DNA of 64,000 bases from contig CALNWN010000008.1 in assembly GCA_940746715.1 (NCBI GenBank), forward strand, positions 1 through 64,000. Reading direction: 5' to 3'. Source of the DNA: an uncultured Paraburkholderia sp. (GTDB lineage Bacteria > Pseudomonadota > Gammaproteobacteria > Burkholderiales > Burkholderiaceae). Under the pieces are notes generated by a model. The model saw only the letters and a list, made by a program, of their open reading frames with translations. It was not told the origin of the DNA and ran no database searches. Of this stretch, positions 21,843-31,500 are shown in pieces (the stretch's first letter is position 1; each line of letters begins with the position of its first letter). Both the position numbers and the translations under genes were made by a program.

Positions 21843-22619
21843 TCAGCGGGTCGCGTTCAAAAACGCGAGCACCGACTCGCGATGTTCGCTGCTGGTATAG
21901 CAGACGGCCTGTGCCTGGCTGCCTTGTGCAAACACCTGGTGTGCGGACAGTTCGTAGCTCTGATTAAGGATGCTCTTGCCGAGCGCGAACGCAGTCGCCG
22001 AACCATGGCTCAATTCGGCGGCCCAGGCGTGGGCGTCGGCGATCAGCGAACATGGTTCGCTCAGGCGATCTGCGATACCGATTTCCAGCGCCTCTTTTGC
22101 TTCGACCTTGCGCCCGCTGAAAATCAGTTCCTTCGCACGCGCGAGACCGACGCGTCGCGGCAGGAAGTACATGCCGCCGCCGTCCGGAATCAGCCCGCGT
22201 GTAGCTCCACGTAAAGCTCGCTTCCTGCGACGCGAGGACAAAATCGCACGAGAGCGCCATATCCGCGCCAAGACCCGCCACTGCACCGTTGACGGCCGCG
22301 ATGGTCGGTTTGGGCATCGAAAAAGCAGATTGACGGTGTGATGCACGAGCTGCTGGCGGGACCAGCCGTTGAACGCCACCTCACACGCCGGCGCCTCCAT
22401 GCGTTGCGCCATGCCGCTGATGTCGCCGCCCGCGCAGAAGCCCTTGCCGTTGCCGGTCAGCACGACGGCGCGCACGTCACGCTCGCGCGACACGGTCTCC
22501 AGCGCCGAGATCAGCTCGGCCCGCATTTCGTTGGTTATGGCGTTACGCTTTTCAGGGCGGTTCAGCGCGATCGTGGCGATCCGCGACTCTATAGTCACTT
22601 GAATGGTGGATGTGCTCAT
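21843..22619 (-). pseudogene. Enoyl-CoA hydratase/isomerase, frameshifted
   Basis: Crotonase fold: LNRPEKRNAITNEMRAEL, oxyanion-hole GFCAGGDISGM, then PTIAAVNGAVAGLGADMALS in another frame, then GGMYFLPRRVGLARAKEL back in the first. Two compensating shifts, near 22318 and 22205, put the central 35 residues out of frame. The start is ATG 22619. The stop is 15 bases before the AGG of the acyl-CoA synthetase, so the two form one operon. The promoter region with palindromes lies immediately upstream. Confidence 0.75.
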
Positions 22620-22708
22620 GCGTGTCTCGATGATTGAACTGGATTCGACCGACAACGTCGATCTGCTCATGCAGCTTAGCGGGACAGGCCGCGCACGACA
22701 CCTCTCCA

Positions 22709-22725
22709 ATTCCACTGCGTGGAAT
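22709..22725. promoter_or_regulatory. Operator-like palindrome 1 (ATTCCAC-N3-GTGGAAT)
   Basis: A perfect 7-bp inverted repeat with a 3-bp spacer in the 210-bp divergent gap between the enoyl-CoA hydratase and the MFS gene. A second, near-identical dyad lies 45 bp away. An IclR-family gene sits at 24218-25044 in the same cluster and is the obvious candidate binder. Confidence 0.6.
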
Positions 22726-22752
22726 GCATTCATAGTCGGGCAACGGGAGGCT

Positions 22753-22771
22753 AATTCCACGCAATGGAATT
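22753..22771. promoter_or_regulatory. Operator-like palindrome 2 (AATTCCA-N5-TGGAATT)
   Basis: A perfect 7-bp inverted repeat sharing the ATTCCAC core with the dyad at 22709. It lies nearer the MFS gene start. Two repeats at a fixed spacing fit an IclR-type dimer-of-dimers. Binding is inferred. Confidence 0.6.
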
Positions 22772-22829
22772 GCCAGATTGTCATCGAGCGACGAGTGCCG
22801 ATAATGAGTTCCAACGCGGGACGCTTGTC

Positions 22830-24199
22830 ATGACGATCCTGCGGCCCATACCAGCCCGGAGACATGATGCACGCAGCCCGTTCCACTCCAGTCGCGTCAG
22901 CACCGTCGCGCAGCCGCAGACAGAGGCCGTTTACCGCAAAGTCACGTCGCGGCTGCTGCCTTTCCTCTTTATCTGTTACGTCTTCGCGTATCTGGATCGC
23001 GCCAACATCGGCCTTGCGCATCTGCAGTTTTCGCGCGACATCGGTCTGTCCGACGCCGCATTCGGTCTGGGCGTGGGACTCTTCTACGTCGGTTACATGC
23101 TGTTCGAGGTGCCGAGCAACCTGTGGCTTGCGCGGGTCGGCGTGCGAAAAACACTCATGCTGATCATGGCGCTGCGGGGCATCGTGTCGGCCGGCACCGC
23201 GTTCGTGCAGACACCGACGCAGTTCTACATCGCCCGCGTGTTGCTGGGCGCAGCGGAAGCGGGATTCTTCCCCGGCGTGATTCTGTACTTCACCTACTGG
23301 TTTCCGGCCGCGCGCCGCGCGCGCGTCACGTCGATCTTCATGACGGCCATCTGCGTATCGGGCATCGTGAGCGGCCCCGTATCGGGATGGATTCTAACAG
23401 CATGTCGGGCCTCTTCGGCTACAACGGCTGGCAGTGGCTGTTCATTATTGAAGGGCTTCCGTCAGTCATCGCCGGCGTCTTTGCCTATGTCTATCTGACG
23501 GACCGCCCGGAGCAGGCCACCTGGCTCACGAGCGACGAGAAGGCACTCCTTCTTGCTGAACTCAGCCGCGACGCACAAACCAAGGCGGCCCGCGCGCACG
23601 GTTCGATCTGGGCCGCGTTGAAGGAGCCCAGGTTCTATTTCCTCACATTCGCGTATTTCAGCGTGCCCTGGGCGAGCATCGTCGTGCATATCTGGGCGCC
23701 GAGCGTCATTCAGAAAAGCGGCGTATCGAACTACTGGTATATCGGGCTGCTTTCCGCCATCCCGTATGTGGTCGGCGCAATCGCGATGTATCTGCTTGGC
23801 CGCAACTCGGATCGCATGCTGGAGAGGCGCTGGCATTTCATGGCGAGCGCATTGATGGCCGCGCTCGGCGTCGCGCTGCTGCCGAGCGCGGCGAATCACC
23901 CTGGCGTGCTGGTCGCGCTGCTTTGCGTTGCGACGGCGGGCTACCTCGGCATGCTGTCCCTGTTCTGGACGATTCCGCCCGCGTATCTGTCGAGCACCGC
24001 CGCGGCAAGCGGCATCGGCCTCATCAGCAGCCTTGGCCAGTTCGGCGGGATCTCCGCGCCCTCGGTGATCGGCTATGCATCGACCCATTTCGGCAGCAGC
24101 GCTTTGGGCCTCTACGCGGTTGCGGTCGTTTCCATTCTCGGCGGTCTGGCGGTGGTGCTGGGCATTCCGGCTCGCGCGATCAGCGAACGCCGCGAATGA
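22830..24199 (+). pseudogene. MFS transporter (anion:cation symporter type), frameshifted
   Basis: Twelve-helix MFS protein of the 4-hydroxyphenylacetate/phthalate permease type: LPFLFICYVFAYLDRANIG, then EVPSNLWLARVGVRK, ARVLLGAAEAGFFPGVILY and later FWTIPPAYLSSTAAASG. A 1-bp shift near 23397 separates GWILT from MSGLFGYNGWQW. The annotated start ATG 22830 lacks a good ribosome site. GGAG upstream of ATG 22867 in another frame suggests the original start was there and that the N-terminus is also shifted. It is divergent from the hydratase operon. Confidence 0.75.
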
Positions 24200-24217
24200 A
24201 ACAGGCGCGCGAGGGCC

Positions 24218-25044
24218 TCATCCTTCGAGGCGCTCGCAGGCGGCTTTGATCTCGTCGCGCAATTGCAGCAAGGCCGGTGCCAGTTCCCGTGCGACGCTGT
24301 CTTTCGGAGCCGCCGTGCGGACCTGAAATTGAGGACGAGCAGCCGGTGTCCGGGAATGTCGAGCGGCGTTGCGAGGGCGATCACTTCCGGCTGCCAGCTA
24401 GCCACGCAATAGCCGTATCGATGCACATCATTCACGGCCTCGGCGATGTCTTTTGCAAGGCGTTCGCAGCCGCTGCGTCCGCGACGCTTGAATGCATGCA
24501 TGAGACGGGCGAACTCGGCCTCCGGCTGCATCGCGAGATACGCGCGACCGAGCGACGTCCGTTCCATCGGCACGCGTTGCCCCGAAACAATCGTGCGTAA
24601 CGAGGCTCGCTGGTTATAACGAATCGACTCCAGGTAGACCATCTCCTCGCGGTCGGCGCCCGCGATGCCGACATTGATGTGCCTCATTTGAGCCGCATCG
24701 CGTATCAGCGGCCCCGCCACATTGAGTACGGTCGATCCGCTGCGCAGCGCCTGCGCGAGGCTGAGCACCGGCAATCCCAGCCGATACGCCCTGCGCGCCG
24801 CGTCATGCTCCAGATAACCGGCCTTGACGAGCGTTTGCGCGAGACGGCTCACCGTCGCCTTCGGCAGGCCCGTGCGTTCCGCGAGATCGCAGTTGCCGAG
24901 CAGCGTCGCACCGGGACCGAACGCGCGCAGCAATTCCAGCCCGCGCGCAAGCGACCGATTGGACGGAGAAGCGCCTGATTCGGGCTGGTGATTCGCGTGT
25001 TGATCCGCTTGTTGGTCCGCTTGTCGATTCTTGTAGTTCGCCAT
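24218..25044 (-). pseudogene. IclR-family regulator, C-terminal frameshift
   Basis: N-terminal His/Gln-rich tail, an IclR winged helix (SLARGLELLRAFG, LPKATVSRLAQTLVKAGYL), then the effector domain (MVYLESIRYNQRASLRT, PMERTSLGRAYLA). One base is missing in the run before the final strand near 24330. Restoring it gives VRTAAPKDSVAREL and an end at TGA 24218. The first 230 residues are intact, so DNA binding could survive. It is convergent with the MFS gene. It probably controlled the 19.7-24.2 kb cluster through the palindromes at 22.7 kb. Confidence 0.72.
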
Positions 25045-25086
25045 AGACAGTGAAGAACGCTGGAACTTCTAACAAAGGGTATTCCG

Positions 25087-25605
25087 ATGGTCATCAACCA
25101 TGCAAATTTCCGACGTGCAGTGCTCTGCACAGCATTCATCAGCTCGCTCTTGTCAGGTGCAGTGTATGCCGCCGACGTTCATGTGCTCGCAACGGGGGCG
25201 CTATCGGCAGCGTTCCGGGAACTTGCACCCGCTTATGAACAACAGACGGGAAATCACCTCATCATATCGTGGGGCCCCTCCTACGGCACGTCCCCGGACG
25301 CTTTGCCTATGCGAATCAGGAACGGCGAAGCAATGGACGTCTGTCTGATGATCCGCCCTGCACTGGATGAGCAGATCAGGCAGGGAAAGTTTGTCCCGGA
25401 CACACGCGTGGACATTGTTGCTTCCCGCATCGGCGTCGCGGTGCGGGCGGGCATGCCCAAGCCGGACGTCAGTAGCGTCGAAAAACTGCGCGATACATTG
25501 CTCGCTGCCAGATCGGTCGCTTTCTCCGAAGGCGCGAGCGGCACTTATATCACTGAAGCTTTGTTCCCGAAGCTTGGCATTGCGTATCAAATGAAAGCCC
25601 GAAGC
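25087..25605 (+). pseudogene. ModA-like periplasmic binding protein, 3' truncated
   Basis: Signal peptide (AVLCTAFISSLLSGAVYAAD) followed by the first lobe of a molybdate-type binding protein: VLATGALSAAFRELAPAYEQ, VCLMIRPALDEQIRQGK and SVAFSEGASGTYITEALF. Homology ends near MKARS (about residue 172 of a typical 260). Minus-strand remnants of other genes follow directly. The YvgL/ModA-like family includes non-molybdate binders, so the ligand is uncertain. Confidence 0.65.
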
Positions 25606-25619
25606 GTTCAGAGAACTGG

Positions 25620-25800
25620 CAGCGGACGCCGGCGGAAACGCGCCGGCATCGGCTGGCAAGCGATAACGCCGGGCGACGCGCTTCAGCGTTTCCTCTCCCG
25701 GACGCGTCGTCGACCATCAGACCTTGAGGCAAGTCCATGCTGCGCCGCTCTTCATCGGTCAATGGATGCATGGCGAGACCGAGACGATCGAGCGCGTGGC
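25620..25800 (-). pseudogene. PDZ-domain (DegP-like) remnant, possibly with a LysM-like piece
   Basis: The minus strand reads RLGLAMHPLTDEERRSMDL then PQGLMVDDASG, like the start of the second PDZ domain of a DegP/HtrA protease. In another frame immediately downstream EETLKRVARRYRLPA resembles a LysM repeat. Neither is complete. The segment lies between the ModA truncation and the receiver-domain truncation, so at least three genes met here by deletion. The match is short. Confidence 0.35.
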
Positions 25801-25849
25801 GCTGGCGCGAGCCCGCGTCGGAGCGGGAGCCGCCGAATACCCCGACGTC

Positions 25850-27262
25850 AGCACCACCCTGATTGCCGGATACTGCGAGCGGACGAGGCGTGCGAGTTCG
25901 AGCCCGCTGATGCCGTGCGCCATCGTGATGTCGGTGAAGACGACGCCGATGTCGGCGCGCTCCTTGAGAATCTCGGCCGCCTCCGACGCACTGCTCGCGG
26001 GCACCACCTCGTAGCCGATGCTCATCAGCAGTTCCGACGCAACACCGAGCACGTCCGGCTCGTCCTCGACAAGCAGCACCGTCTCATGCCTCGCAACATG
26101 CAGGACACTGACGGCGGCCGCGGGTTGCGCAACCGGCAGATACAGATCGACCTTCGTACCCTTGCCAGGCTGGCTGGAGAGGTGCACGTCGCCGCCCGAC
26201 TGGGTGATGAAGCCATACACCTGGCTCAGCCCGAGCCCGGTGCCCTTGCCCGGCTGCTTGGTGGTGAAAAACGGCTCCAACGCCTGCGCCAGCACCTCGC
26301 TGGACATGCCCAAACCCTTATCCGACTGAGATGCGCACGTAACGTCCAACCGGCAGCGCCGGGGCCATATCCACATCCGATTGGACCGTTTCCGTGGCGA
26401 TCGTGACAATGCCGCCAGTCGGCATGGCGTCGACTGCGTTGACAACGAGATTGAGCAGCGCAGCCTCGAAACGCGCCGCGTCGACCAAGGCGAAGGCCTC
26501 GCCCGGCTGCAGGGCCAGCTCCACGTGCGTGCTGCGGTTACCTGCACGCGAGAGCATCGGCGCAAATTCGCGTATCAGTCCATTGAGCTCGTACACCTGC
26601 GCCTGCAAGGGCTGCTGGCGCGCGAACGAAAGCAGTTGCTGAGTGAGCGACGCGCCGCGGTCGATAGCCCGCCGCATGCCTTCGATCATCTTCTTGTCGA
26701 TCGCCGTGCGCGACTGGATCGCAAGCACCTCCAGACCGTTGGAGATCACCGCCAGTAGGTTGTTGAAGTCGTGCGCGACGCCGCCCGTCAAGCGCCCGAT
26801 CGCCTCCATTTTCTGCGCCTGGAACAGCGCGGCGTTGGCCTTTTCGAGGGCGGCCGCCGCTTCCTTGCGCTCGGTGATGTCGCGCGTCACTTTCGCGAAT
26901 CCGACGAGGGAACCGGCTTCGTCGCGAATCGCATCCACCACGACATGCGCCCAGAAGCGGCTACCGTCCTTGCGAACTCGCCATCCTTCGCGTTCGGCGC
27001 GGCCCTCTCTTGCCGCTGTGGCAAGTATCAAAGCCGGTGCGCCGGCCGCCTTGTCCTCGTCCGTATAGAAACGGGAGAAATGTTCGCCGAGGATCTCCGA
27101 CTGCCGATACCCTTTGATCCGCTCCGCGCCGACGTTCCAGCTCGTCACGACACCTGCGGGCGACAGCATGAAAATCGCGTAGTCGGTGACGCCCTGAACG
27201 AGGCTCCGGAATTGCTCCTCGGTTTCGCGCGTCGCTTCCTGTCTGTTGTCCAACTGGCTCAT
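25850..27262 (-). pseudogene. PAS hybrid histidine kinase, frameshifted and truncated
   Basis: PAS domain (residues about 15-130, with SPAGVVTSWNVGAERIKGY), H-box KMEAIGRLTGGVAHDFNNLL, N-box LLNLVVNAVDAM, G-box KGTGLGLSQVYGF, then a receiver (LLVEDEPDVLG, phospho-Asp in VVFTDITM). A missing base near 26330 breaks VRISVSDKGLG between the N- and G-boxes. The receiver is cut after VVLTSGYS at about 25853. The start is ATG 27262. No cognate target is identifiable nearby. Confidence 0.72.
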
Positions 27263-27425
27263 ATCGGCTGTTCCGGTGTGAGGTGAAAAATGCACTTCGA
27301 GGAGCTATTTTACGCCTCACATCCCGCGGTCTGGCCGGCGACACCCGTGCGCGTCCGTTGGCGGGCGCACGAAAAACCGTCCGGCCTCGTCGAGCCTGCC
27401 TTGCGGCGCGCTTTCCGATGCGCTG

Positions 27426-28128
27426 TCAGGCGTCCACGCCGGCTTTCTCGTCGCTATTAGACATCGGACTCTTCGGCAGTTGGACCGCGGACTCCCAGCG
27501 CGTCGCATGACATGCGGGGCACGGCTTCACGGGGCGCTCGCGCGCGGCAACCGTGACGCCGCAGGTCCAGCAGGAAAAATGGCCCTCGGCGTTGAGCGCG
27601 TCGAGCAGCGACTCCTCCATATCGGGCCTGACCGTGAGTCCCGGACATTCGCGCTTGCGCCAGACCAAGCTGAGCGAACCCGACGCCTCCAGATAGACGC
27701 GGCGCAACTGTCCGAGATGGGCGAGCTGCGCCGCGCGCAAGCCGGAGGCCAGCATTTCTCGCGACATCTCGCAGAGCTTGAGTTCATCGAGCAGCATGCG
27801 GCCGTCCTTGACGAGAATGGTCACATCGCCCTGCCGCAGCACCTCGAATCGGCGCCAACGCAAGCCCGCCTTCGACGTGAGCCGCTGCAGCGTCACCACC
27901 GTGAGCAGCACGACCGCTGCGGGCAACACACCTTGCGAAGACACCTGGATCGGCCCGCCGATCGCCGCGCCGAGCATCACGATAACCGCGAGCTCCGTAA
28001 TGCTGAGCTGGGCGGCAACGCGCTTGCCCATCAGGCGCATGGAGACCAGCAGCAGCGCGTAGGCAATCACCGCGCGGGGATGACTTCGACAAGAAACGCC
28101 CACGGTCCGTCGCCTACCAGAAGACGCT
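27426..28128 (-). pseudogene. DUF421 (YetF/YcaP) membrane protein, 5' frameshifts
   Basis: Membrane segments around VIAYALLLVSMRLMGKRVAA and SITELAVIVMLGAAIGG precede a soluble domain with DGRMLLDELK. The C-terminus ends in a CxxC-type zinc ribbon (SCWTCGVTV and KPCPACHATRW). The N-terminal helix ERLLVGDGPWAFLVEVI lies in another frame, with a shift near 28080. A second shift near 28125 leaves the ATG reading into a stop. It is paralogous to, and overlaps the end of, the next DUF421 gene. Confidence 0.65.
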
Positions 28129-28139
28129 CTATGAACTCA

Positions 28140-28843
28140 TCACCGCTCCACTTCGGTCACCGCATACGTCCAGTTCTGCGAGCCGCAGCGCTCGCAACGG
28201 CGCCCTTTCGCGTCCGATGTGCCGATCGTATTGCCACATTCCATACAGGCCGAGCACCCTTGCACGCGGCCTTCAGCGCGCAATTCTTCGTCGATCGACG
28301 GCAGCACGGACAGTCCCGGTCTGGAAGGCCGGGCAGGAATGAATAAGAAGGAGCCCGACGGCTCCATATACAGTACAGGCGGCTGATCTGGCCGAGGTGC
28401 TGCCAACCCTTGATACGCATCGCCTCGAACACTTTCTCGCGCGGCATGGCCGCGCGCGCGAGTTCGTCGTGCTCGAGGCGGCCTTCGCTGGCGAGCAGCG
28501 TCACGTCGGTGGAGATCAGTGTTTCGAGTCGCCGGTGCGTCGAACCGGCTCTCGCGATGCAACGCTGCAGCACGATGGCGACGAGCGCGGTGACGAGCGG
28601 CGGCAGCAGGCCGCGGTTCGAGGCCTGCAACGGCACGCCGACGGCAGCCGCGAGCGTCACCGCAATTGAGATCTCGAAGAGCGTGTACTGTCCGGCGACA
28701 CGTCTTCCGAGTAGGCGCATGGCCGCGATCAGCAACACGTAGGTGAGCCCCGTTCGCAGCAGCACTTCGAACAGAAAGGGCCACGACGCGTTGCCAAGAA
28801 GGAAGCGATGCCAGTCGGTCAGACTGAACGTGGAGCCGTGCAC
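28140..28843 (-). pseudogene. DUF421 membrane protein with 5-bp tandem duplication
   Basis: The N-terminal frame from GTG 28843 has three hydrophobic segments (SWPFLFEVLLRTGLTYVLLI). The C-terminal frame has EPSGSFLFI and a zinc ribbon (CSACMECGN, CERCGSQNW). Between them TACAG is duplicated at 28369-28378. Removing one copy restores RLYMEPSG and gives 233 codons exactly. The presence of a ribbon in both paralogues suggests a local tandem duplication of the gene. Function is unknown. Confidence 0.7.
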
Positions 28844-29025
28844 GGGTGGGTCCGGTGTGTCGTTTCAGTTAGCGCTTGCGCCGCATTAAACGTGCCCCGC
28901 CAGCCCGTTGTTGCGGGCACGGCCTGAGGCATCGGGAAACGACCGACATCGACCCGGGAGCGAACCACCGTCCCGCCGCTCCACTCCACAATTGCGACTC
29001 TTACGCGCAAAAATGGCAACAGCGG

Positions 29026-29268
29026 CTAGTCGACGTCGCTGTAGTAAACGTAACCTGGCTGAGCGAGGCGGCTCTTTCCGTAGGGCTCGTCGGTCGTCTG
29101 GCTCGTCATGGGAATCTTGTCCCACAGCAGTGCCCAGCCCGCCATCTGTTCCCTGTCGACATCCGGGTGCGTTGCTTTGTATTGATTGAGGAACTGCTCG
29201 AAGGGCGACAGATAGAGCCCTGCGTTAGTGACGGAATGCGCCTTGGGCGAACGGTTAAACAGTTTCAT
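29026..29268 (-). CDS. DUF3460 family protein
   Basis: 80 aa from ATG 29268, with an in-frame extension to 29304. The family pattern is clear: SPFEQFLNQYKATHPDVD, then GWALLWDKIPM and a Tyr-rich end PGYVYYSDVD. It is small, soluble and common in Burkholderiales, with no known function. The frame is intact. Confidence 0.7.
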   Translation of the reverse strand: MKLFNRSPKAHSVTNAGLYLSPFEQFLNQYKATHPDVDREQMAGWALLWDKIPMTSQTTDEPYGKSRLAQPGYVYYSDVD

Positions 29269-29380
29269 GCGACTTGCTTCTGACTCGTCATACACCGGCC
29301 TCATGCGCAGCTAACGGCATGCCACCCGCCTGCGGGAAGCCGGCTCGCGCCCTGGTCGATGCAGCGCAGCGTCGCAGGCG

Positions 29381-29563
29381 CTAGCGCGGGCCGTGGCGCT
29401 GCTTTGCGCCGCCGCCCGCGCCGTGGTCCTTGCCGGCCTTGGTGTGATTCGCCGCGTGCTGGCCGCTGCCGGGCTTGCTGCCGGGTGTCGTTGCCGGCTT
29501 GCCGGAGTGCGCTTCGGCCTTGGCGTCCTCTTCGGTGCGATGACTCGGGGGTGCAGTCTTCAT
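29381..29563 (-). CDS. Small low-complexity hypothetical protein
   Basis: 60 aa, rich in Gly, Lys, His and Ala, strongly basic and hydrophilic (KPATTPGSKPGSGQHAANH), probably disordered. ATG 29563 follows AAGGGAATCCACC, a convincing ribosome site, which is the main reason to call it. No domain is recognised. Confidence 0.5.
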   Translation of the reverse strand: MKTAPPSHRTEEDAKAEAHSGKPATTPGSKPGSGQHAANHTKAGKDHGAGGGAKQRHGPR

Positions 29564-29755
29564 GGTGGATTCCCTTTTTTAGGTGACGTTGGAATGATGA
29601 GGCTCTGTGCGAATACGCGGCGGAGAAAACCGCCGCCGCGACGCGCAGACCATCGCGCAAGCGCCGTTCCATGAGGCGGCATCCGGCTATCTGCCCGAAG
29701 CCGCCCTCGCACATGCGTAAGGGAACACGTCATGGAGCAGGAGGGCGTGCCTTTG

Positions 29756-30238
29756 TCACTCTTTTTCAGGCATGGCCGATGAGTGATGGCTCGTAATCAG
29801 CCACTGTTTCCCATCCCAGCGATAAGTGTATGTATAGCGGGCCTTGACCACTGCCCCGCTTCTCCCGAACGTGAAGGTATAAAGCCCGGCGTCCACGGCG
29901 GAGTTGCATCCGAGTTCGATAAAGCGGAAATCGATCTTCCCCGACGGGCGATCTTGCAGGAAATGGTGGAAGTAGTCCTCTTTCTCCGCAACCGTCAGGC
30001 GAGGGTGGTTGGACACGGTAGCAAGAAGAATGGACCGCTCGGCATAATTGGCGACTACCTTGTGAGGATCGCCGGTTTGCAGGGACTGATTCCATCTATC
30101 GAACAGTGCGGCGATCTCTTCATTCGTGGTCGCTTTGCAACTGGAACCGGCGGGCAACGACGCGTTGTTCGATGTCCCCTGCTCTGCGGCGCATCCGGCG
30201 AACGCCAGCGCGAGAGCGGCAACGGTCAATGACTTCAT
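29756..30238 (-). CDS. Exported SnoaL-like/DUF4440 protein (lipoprotein)
   Basis: 160 aa from ATG 30238 with GGGGAGG eight bases upstream. The signal peptide ends in a lipobox (LALAFAGCA), so Cys15 is probably acylated. The mature part is an NTF2/SnoaL-like fold: NEEIAALFDRWNQSLQTGDP, VVANYAERSILL and a final ARYTYTYRWDGKQWLI. It resembles the SgcJ/EcaC-type family. Catalytic activity is not predictable. The frame is intact. Confidence 0.7.
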   Translation of the reverse strand: MKSLTVAALALAFAGCAAEQGTSNNASLPAGSSCKATTNEEIAALFDRWNQSLQTGDPHKVVANYAERSILLATVSNHPRLTVAEKEDYFHHFLQDRPSGKIDFRFIELGCNSAVDAGLYTFTFGRSGAVVKARYTYTYRWDGKQWLITSHHSSAMPEKE

Positions 30239-30423
30239 GCGGCACCTCCCCGATCGCGGGTGGAGAAATGCGTTCGCGTCCGATCTTGCCTGCGAGTCCT
30301 GAAGCGAGACGGCGCGAGGGCGAATGAAACGATCCCACTTCAACAAGCGGGGATACCCGTCGTCTGTTCGCTGGCGCACATTTCCGTAAGGCTCTCGCTG
30401 CTGCAACGCGCCACGCCGTTACA

Positions 30424-30448
30424 CAAAAAAGCCCGGCTTGCGCCGGGC
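30424..30448 (-). terminator. Rho-independent terminator for the IclR gene
   Basis: Read on the minus strand, a perfect 7-bp stem GCCCGGC/GCCGGGC with a four-base loop is followed by six T residues. It lies 75 bp past the stop of the IclR gene and has the right orientation for it. Confidence 0.85.
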
Positions 30449-30521
30449 CAGAAGTTCGCGCGCTCGCACGCGAATGGAGAAGTACTCAGCGTCTTTTCCG
30501 ATGGCCTTGCCTTACACCTCG

Positions 30522-31307
30522 CTACTGCGCATCCGTAAACCCCTCCCGCTTCATCAGCGCAATACTCGCATCAAAGCGCGCCCCTTCGCCGCCGAGCGCA
30601 ACGGTTGCCTGTTTCGCGGCTTCGAGCAGCGCCGTCAGCGCCGCGGTGAAGGCCGACGCCATGTCGAAGCGCGCTTTCGGCCCGGACAACGCCAGCGCGC
30701 CGATCAGTTGCCCCGTCGCGCCAAAAACAGGCACCGAGACAGACGCCGTCTCGGGATCGCGCTCGCCATGCGACACCGCCCACAGGCGCTCGCGGATAGT
30801 GTGGCCGCGCGGGTCGTCGACATCGCTGAGCGCGAGCAGCACTTTGCCCGACGCGCCCTTGTCGATTGGAAACTCCTCGCCGATGCGGATGGACACACGC
30901 ACGGCCCGCGCCGGTTCCACCCGAAACAGCACGAGCCGCTGATCGCCCTGCCTCACATAGAGCGACGCCGTCTCGCCAAGCTCGCGGCTGAGCCGCTGAA
31001 GAATCGGCTCGATCACGGGCCCGACCTCGAACGAGCGCTGATAAAGCGCGGCAAGGCGCAGCGGCTGCGGGCCGATTGCATATTGCCCGTCGTCCAGCCG
31101 GCGAATGAATCCGCCATGCTCGAGCGCACCGAGGAGCCGCAACAGCGTGCTCTTGTACAAGTCGGTGCGGCGCGAGAGCTCTGCGAGCGAGAGCCGGTTA
31201 TAACCGGGTCCGAATGCATTGAGGATGGCGAAGGCGCGATCCAGCACTGCCACGCCGCTCGAGCCTTCGTCCACTGTTGACGGGTCCGCGCCCGTCGTTG
31301 TCTGCAT
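30522..31307 (-). CDS. IclR-family transcriptional regulator
   Basis: Winged-helix domain (VLDRAFAILNAFG, LAELSRRTDLYKSTLLRLLG) and IclR effector domain (RLSRELGETASLYVRQGDQ, DKGASGKVLLALS). ATG 31307 is preferred because a palindromic operator occupies 31358-31376. An in-frame GTG at 31352 and an ATG at 31424 would place the coding region over the operators. It is divergent from the HMG-CoA-lyase/CoA-transferase operon and is its likely regulator. The gene is intact with its own terminator. Confidence 0.8.
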   Translation of the reverse strand: MQTTTGADPSTVDEGSSGVAVLDRAFAILNAFGPGYNRLSLAELSRRTDLYKSTLLRLLGALEHGGFIRRLDDGQYAIGPQPLRLAALYQRSFEVGPVIEPILQRLSRELGETASLYVRQGDQRLVLFRVEPARAVRVSIRIGEEFPIDKGASGKVLLALSDVDDPRGHTIRERLWAVSHGERDPETASVSVPVFGATGQLIGALALSGPKARFDMASAFTAALTALLEAAKQATVALGGEGARFDASIALMKREGFTDAQ

Positions 31308-31357
31308 GTCGTGAGCCACGCTGCTGCCTGTCCGTCGCTTGGGAGCAGACACTTTAT

Positions 31358-31376
31358 CGTTCTGTGGTGCAGAACG
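31358..31376. promoter_or_regulatory. IclR operator candidate A (CGTTCTG-N5-CAGAACG)
   Basis: A perfect 7-bp inverted repeat with a 5-bp spacer, adjacent to the IclR start. It shares the core with two further dyads 84 and 104 bp away. It suits autorepression. Confidence 0.65.
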
Positions 31377-31439
31377 CAAGTTCCACGCGACACAAGGAAA
31401 AACGGGTTTACCCGGTTTAATCATAAGCTTGCCGGCCGC

Positions 31440-31462
31440 GTAGTTCTGTTTGACAGAACTAC
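31440..31462. promoter_or_regulatory. IclR operator candidate B (GTAGTTCTG-N5-CAGAACTAC)
   Basis: A perfect 9-bp inverted repeat with a 5-bp spacer, the best of the three. It is about 40 bp upstream of the lyase start and 20 bp centre-to-centre from operator C. Confidence 0.7.
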
Positions 31463-31480
31463 GTTCTTTTGCACAGAACG
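31462..31480. promoter_or_regulatory. IclR operator candidate C (CGTTCTT-N5-CAGAACG)
   Basis: The same core with one mismatch in the left arm, abutting operator B with 20 bp between centres, which puts both on one DNA face. It ends 20 bp before ATG 31501, so occupancy should block the operon. Confidence 0.6.
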
Positions 31481-31500
31481 AACATTGGAGCGCCCATTCA

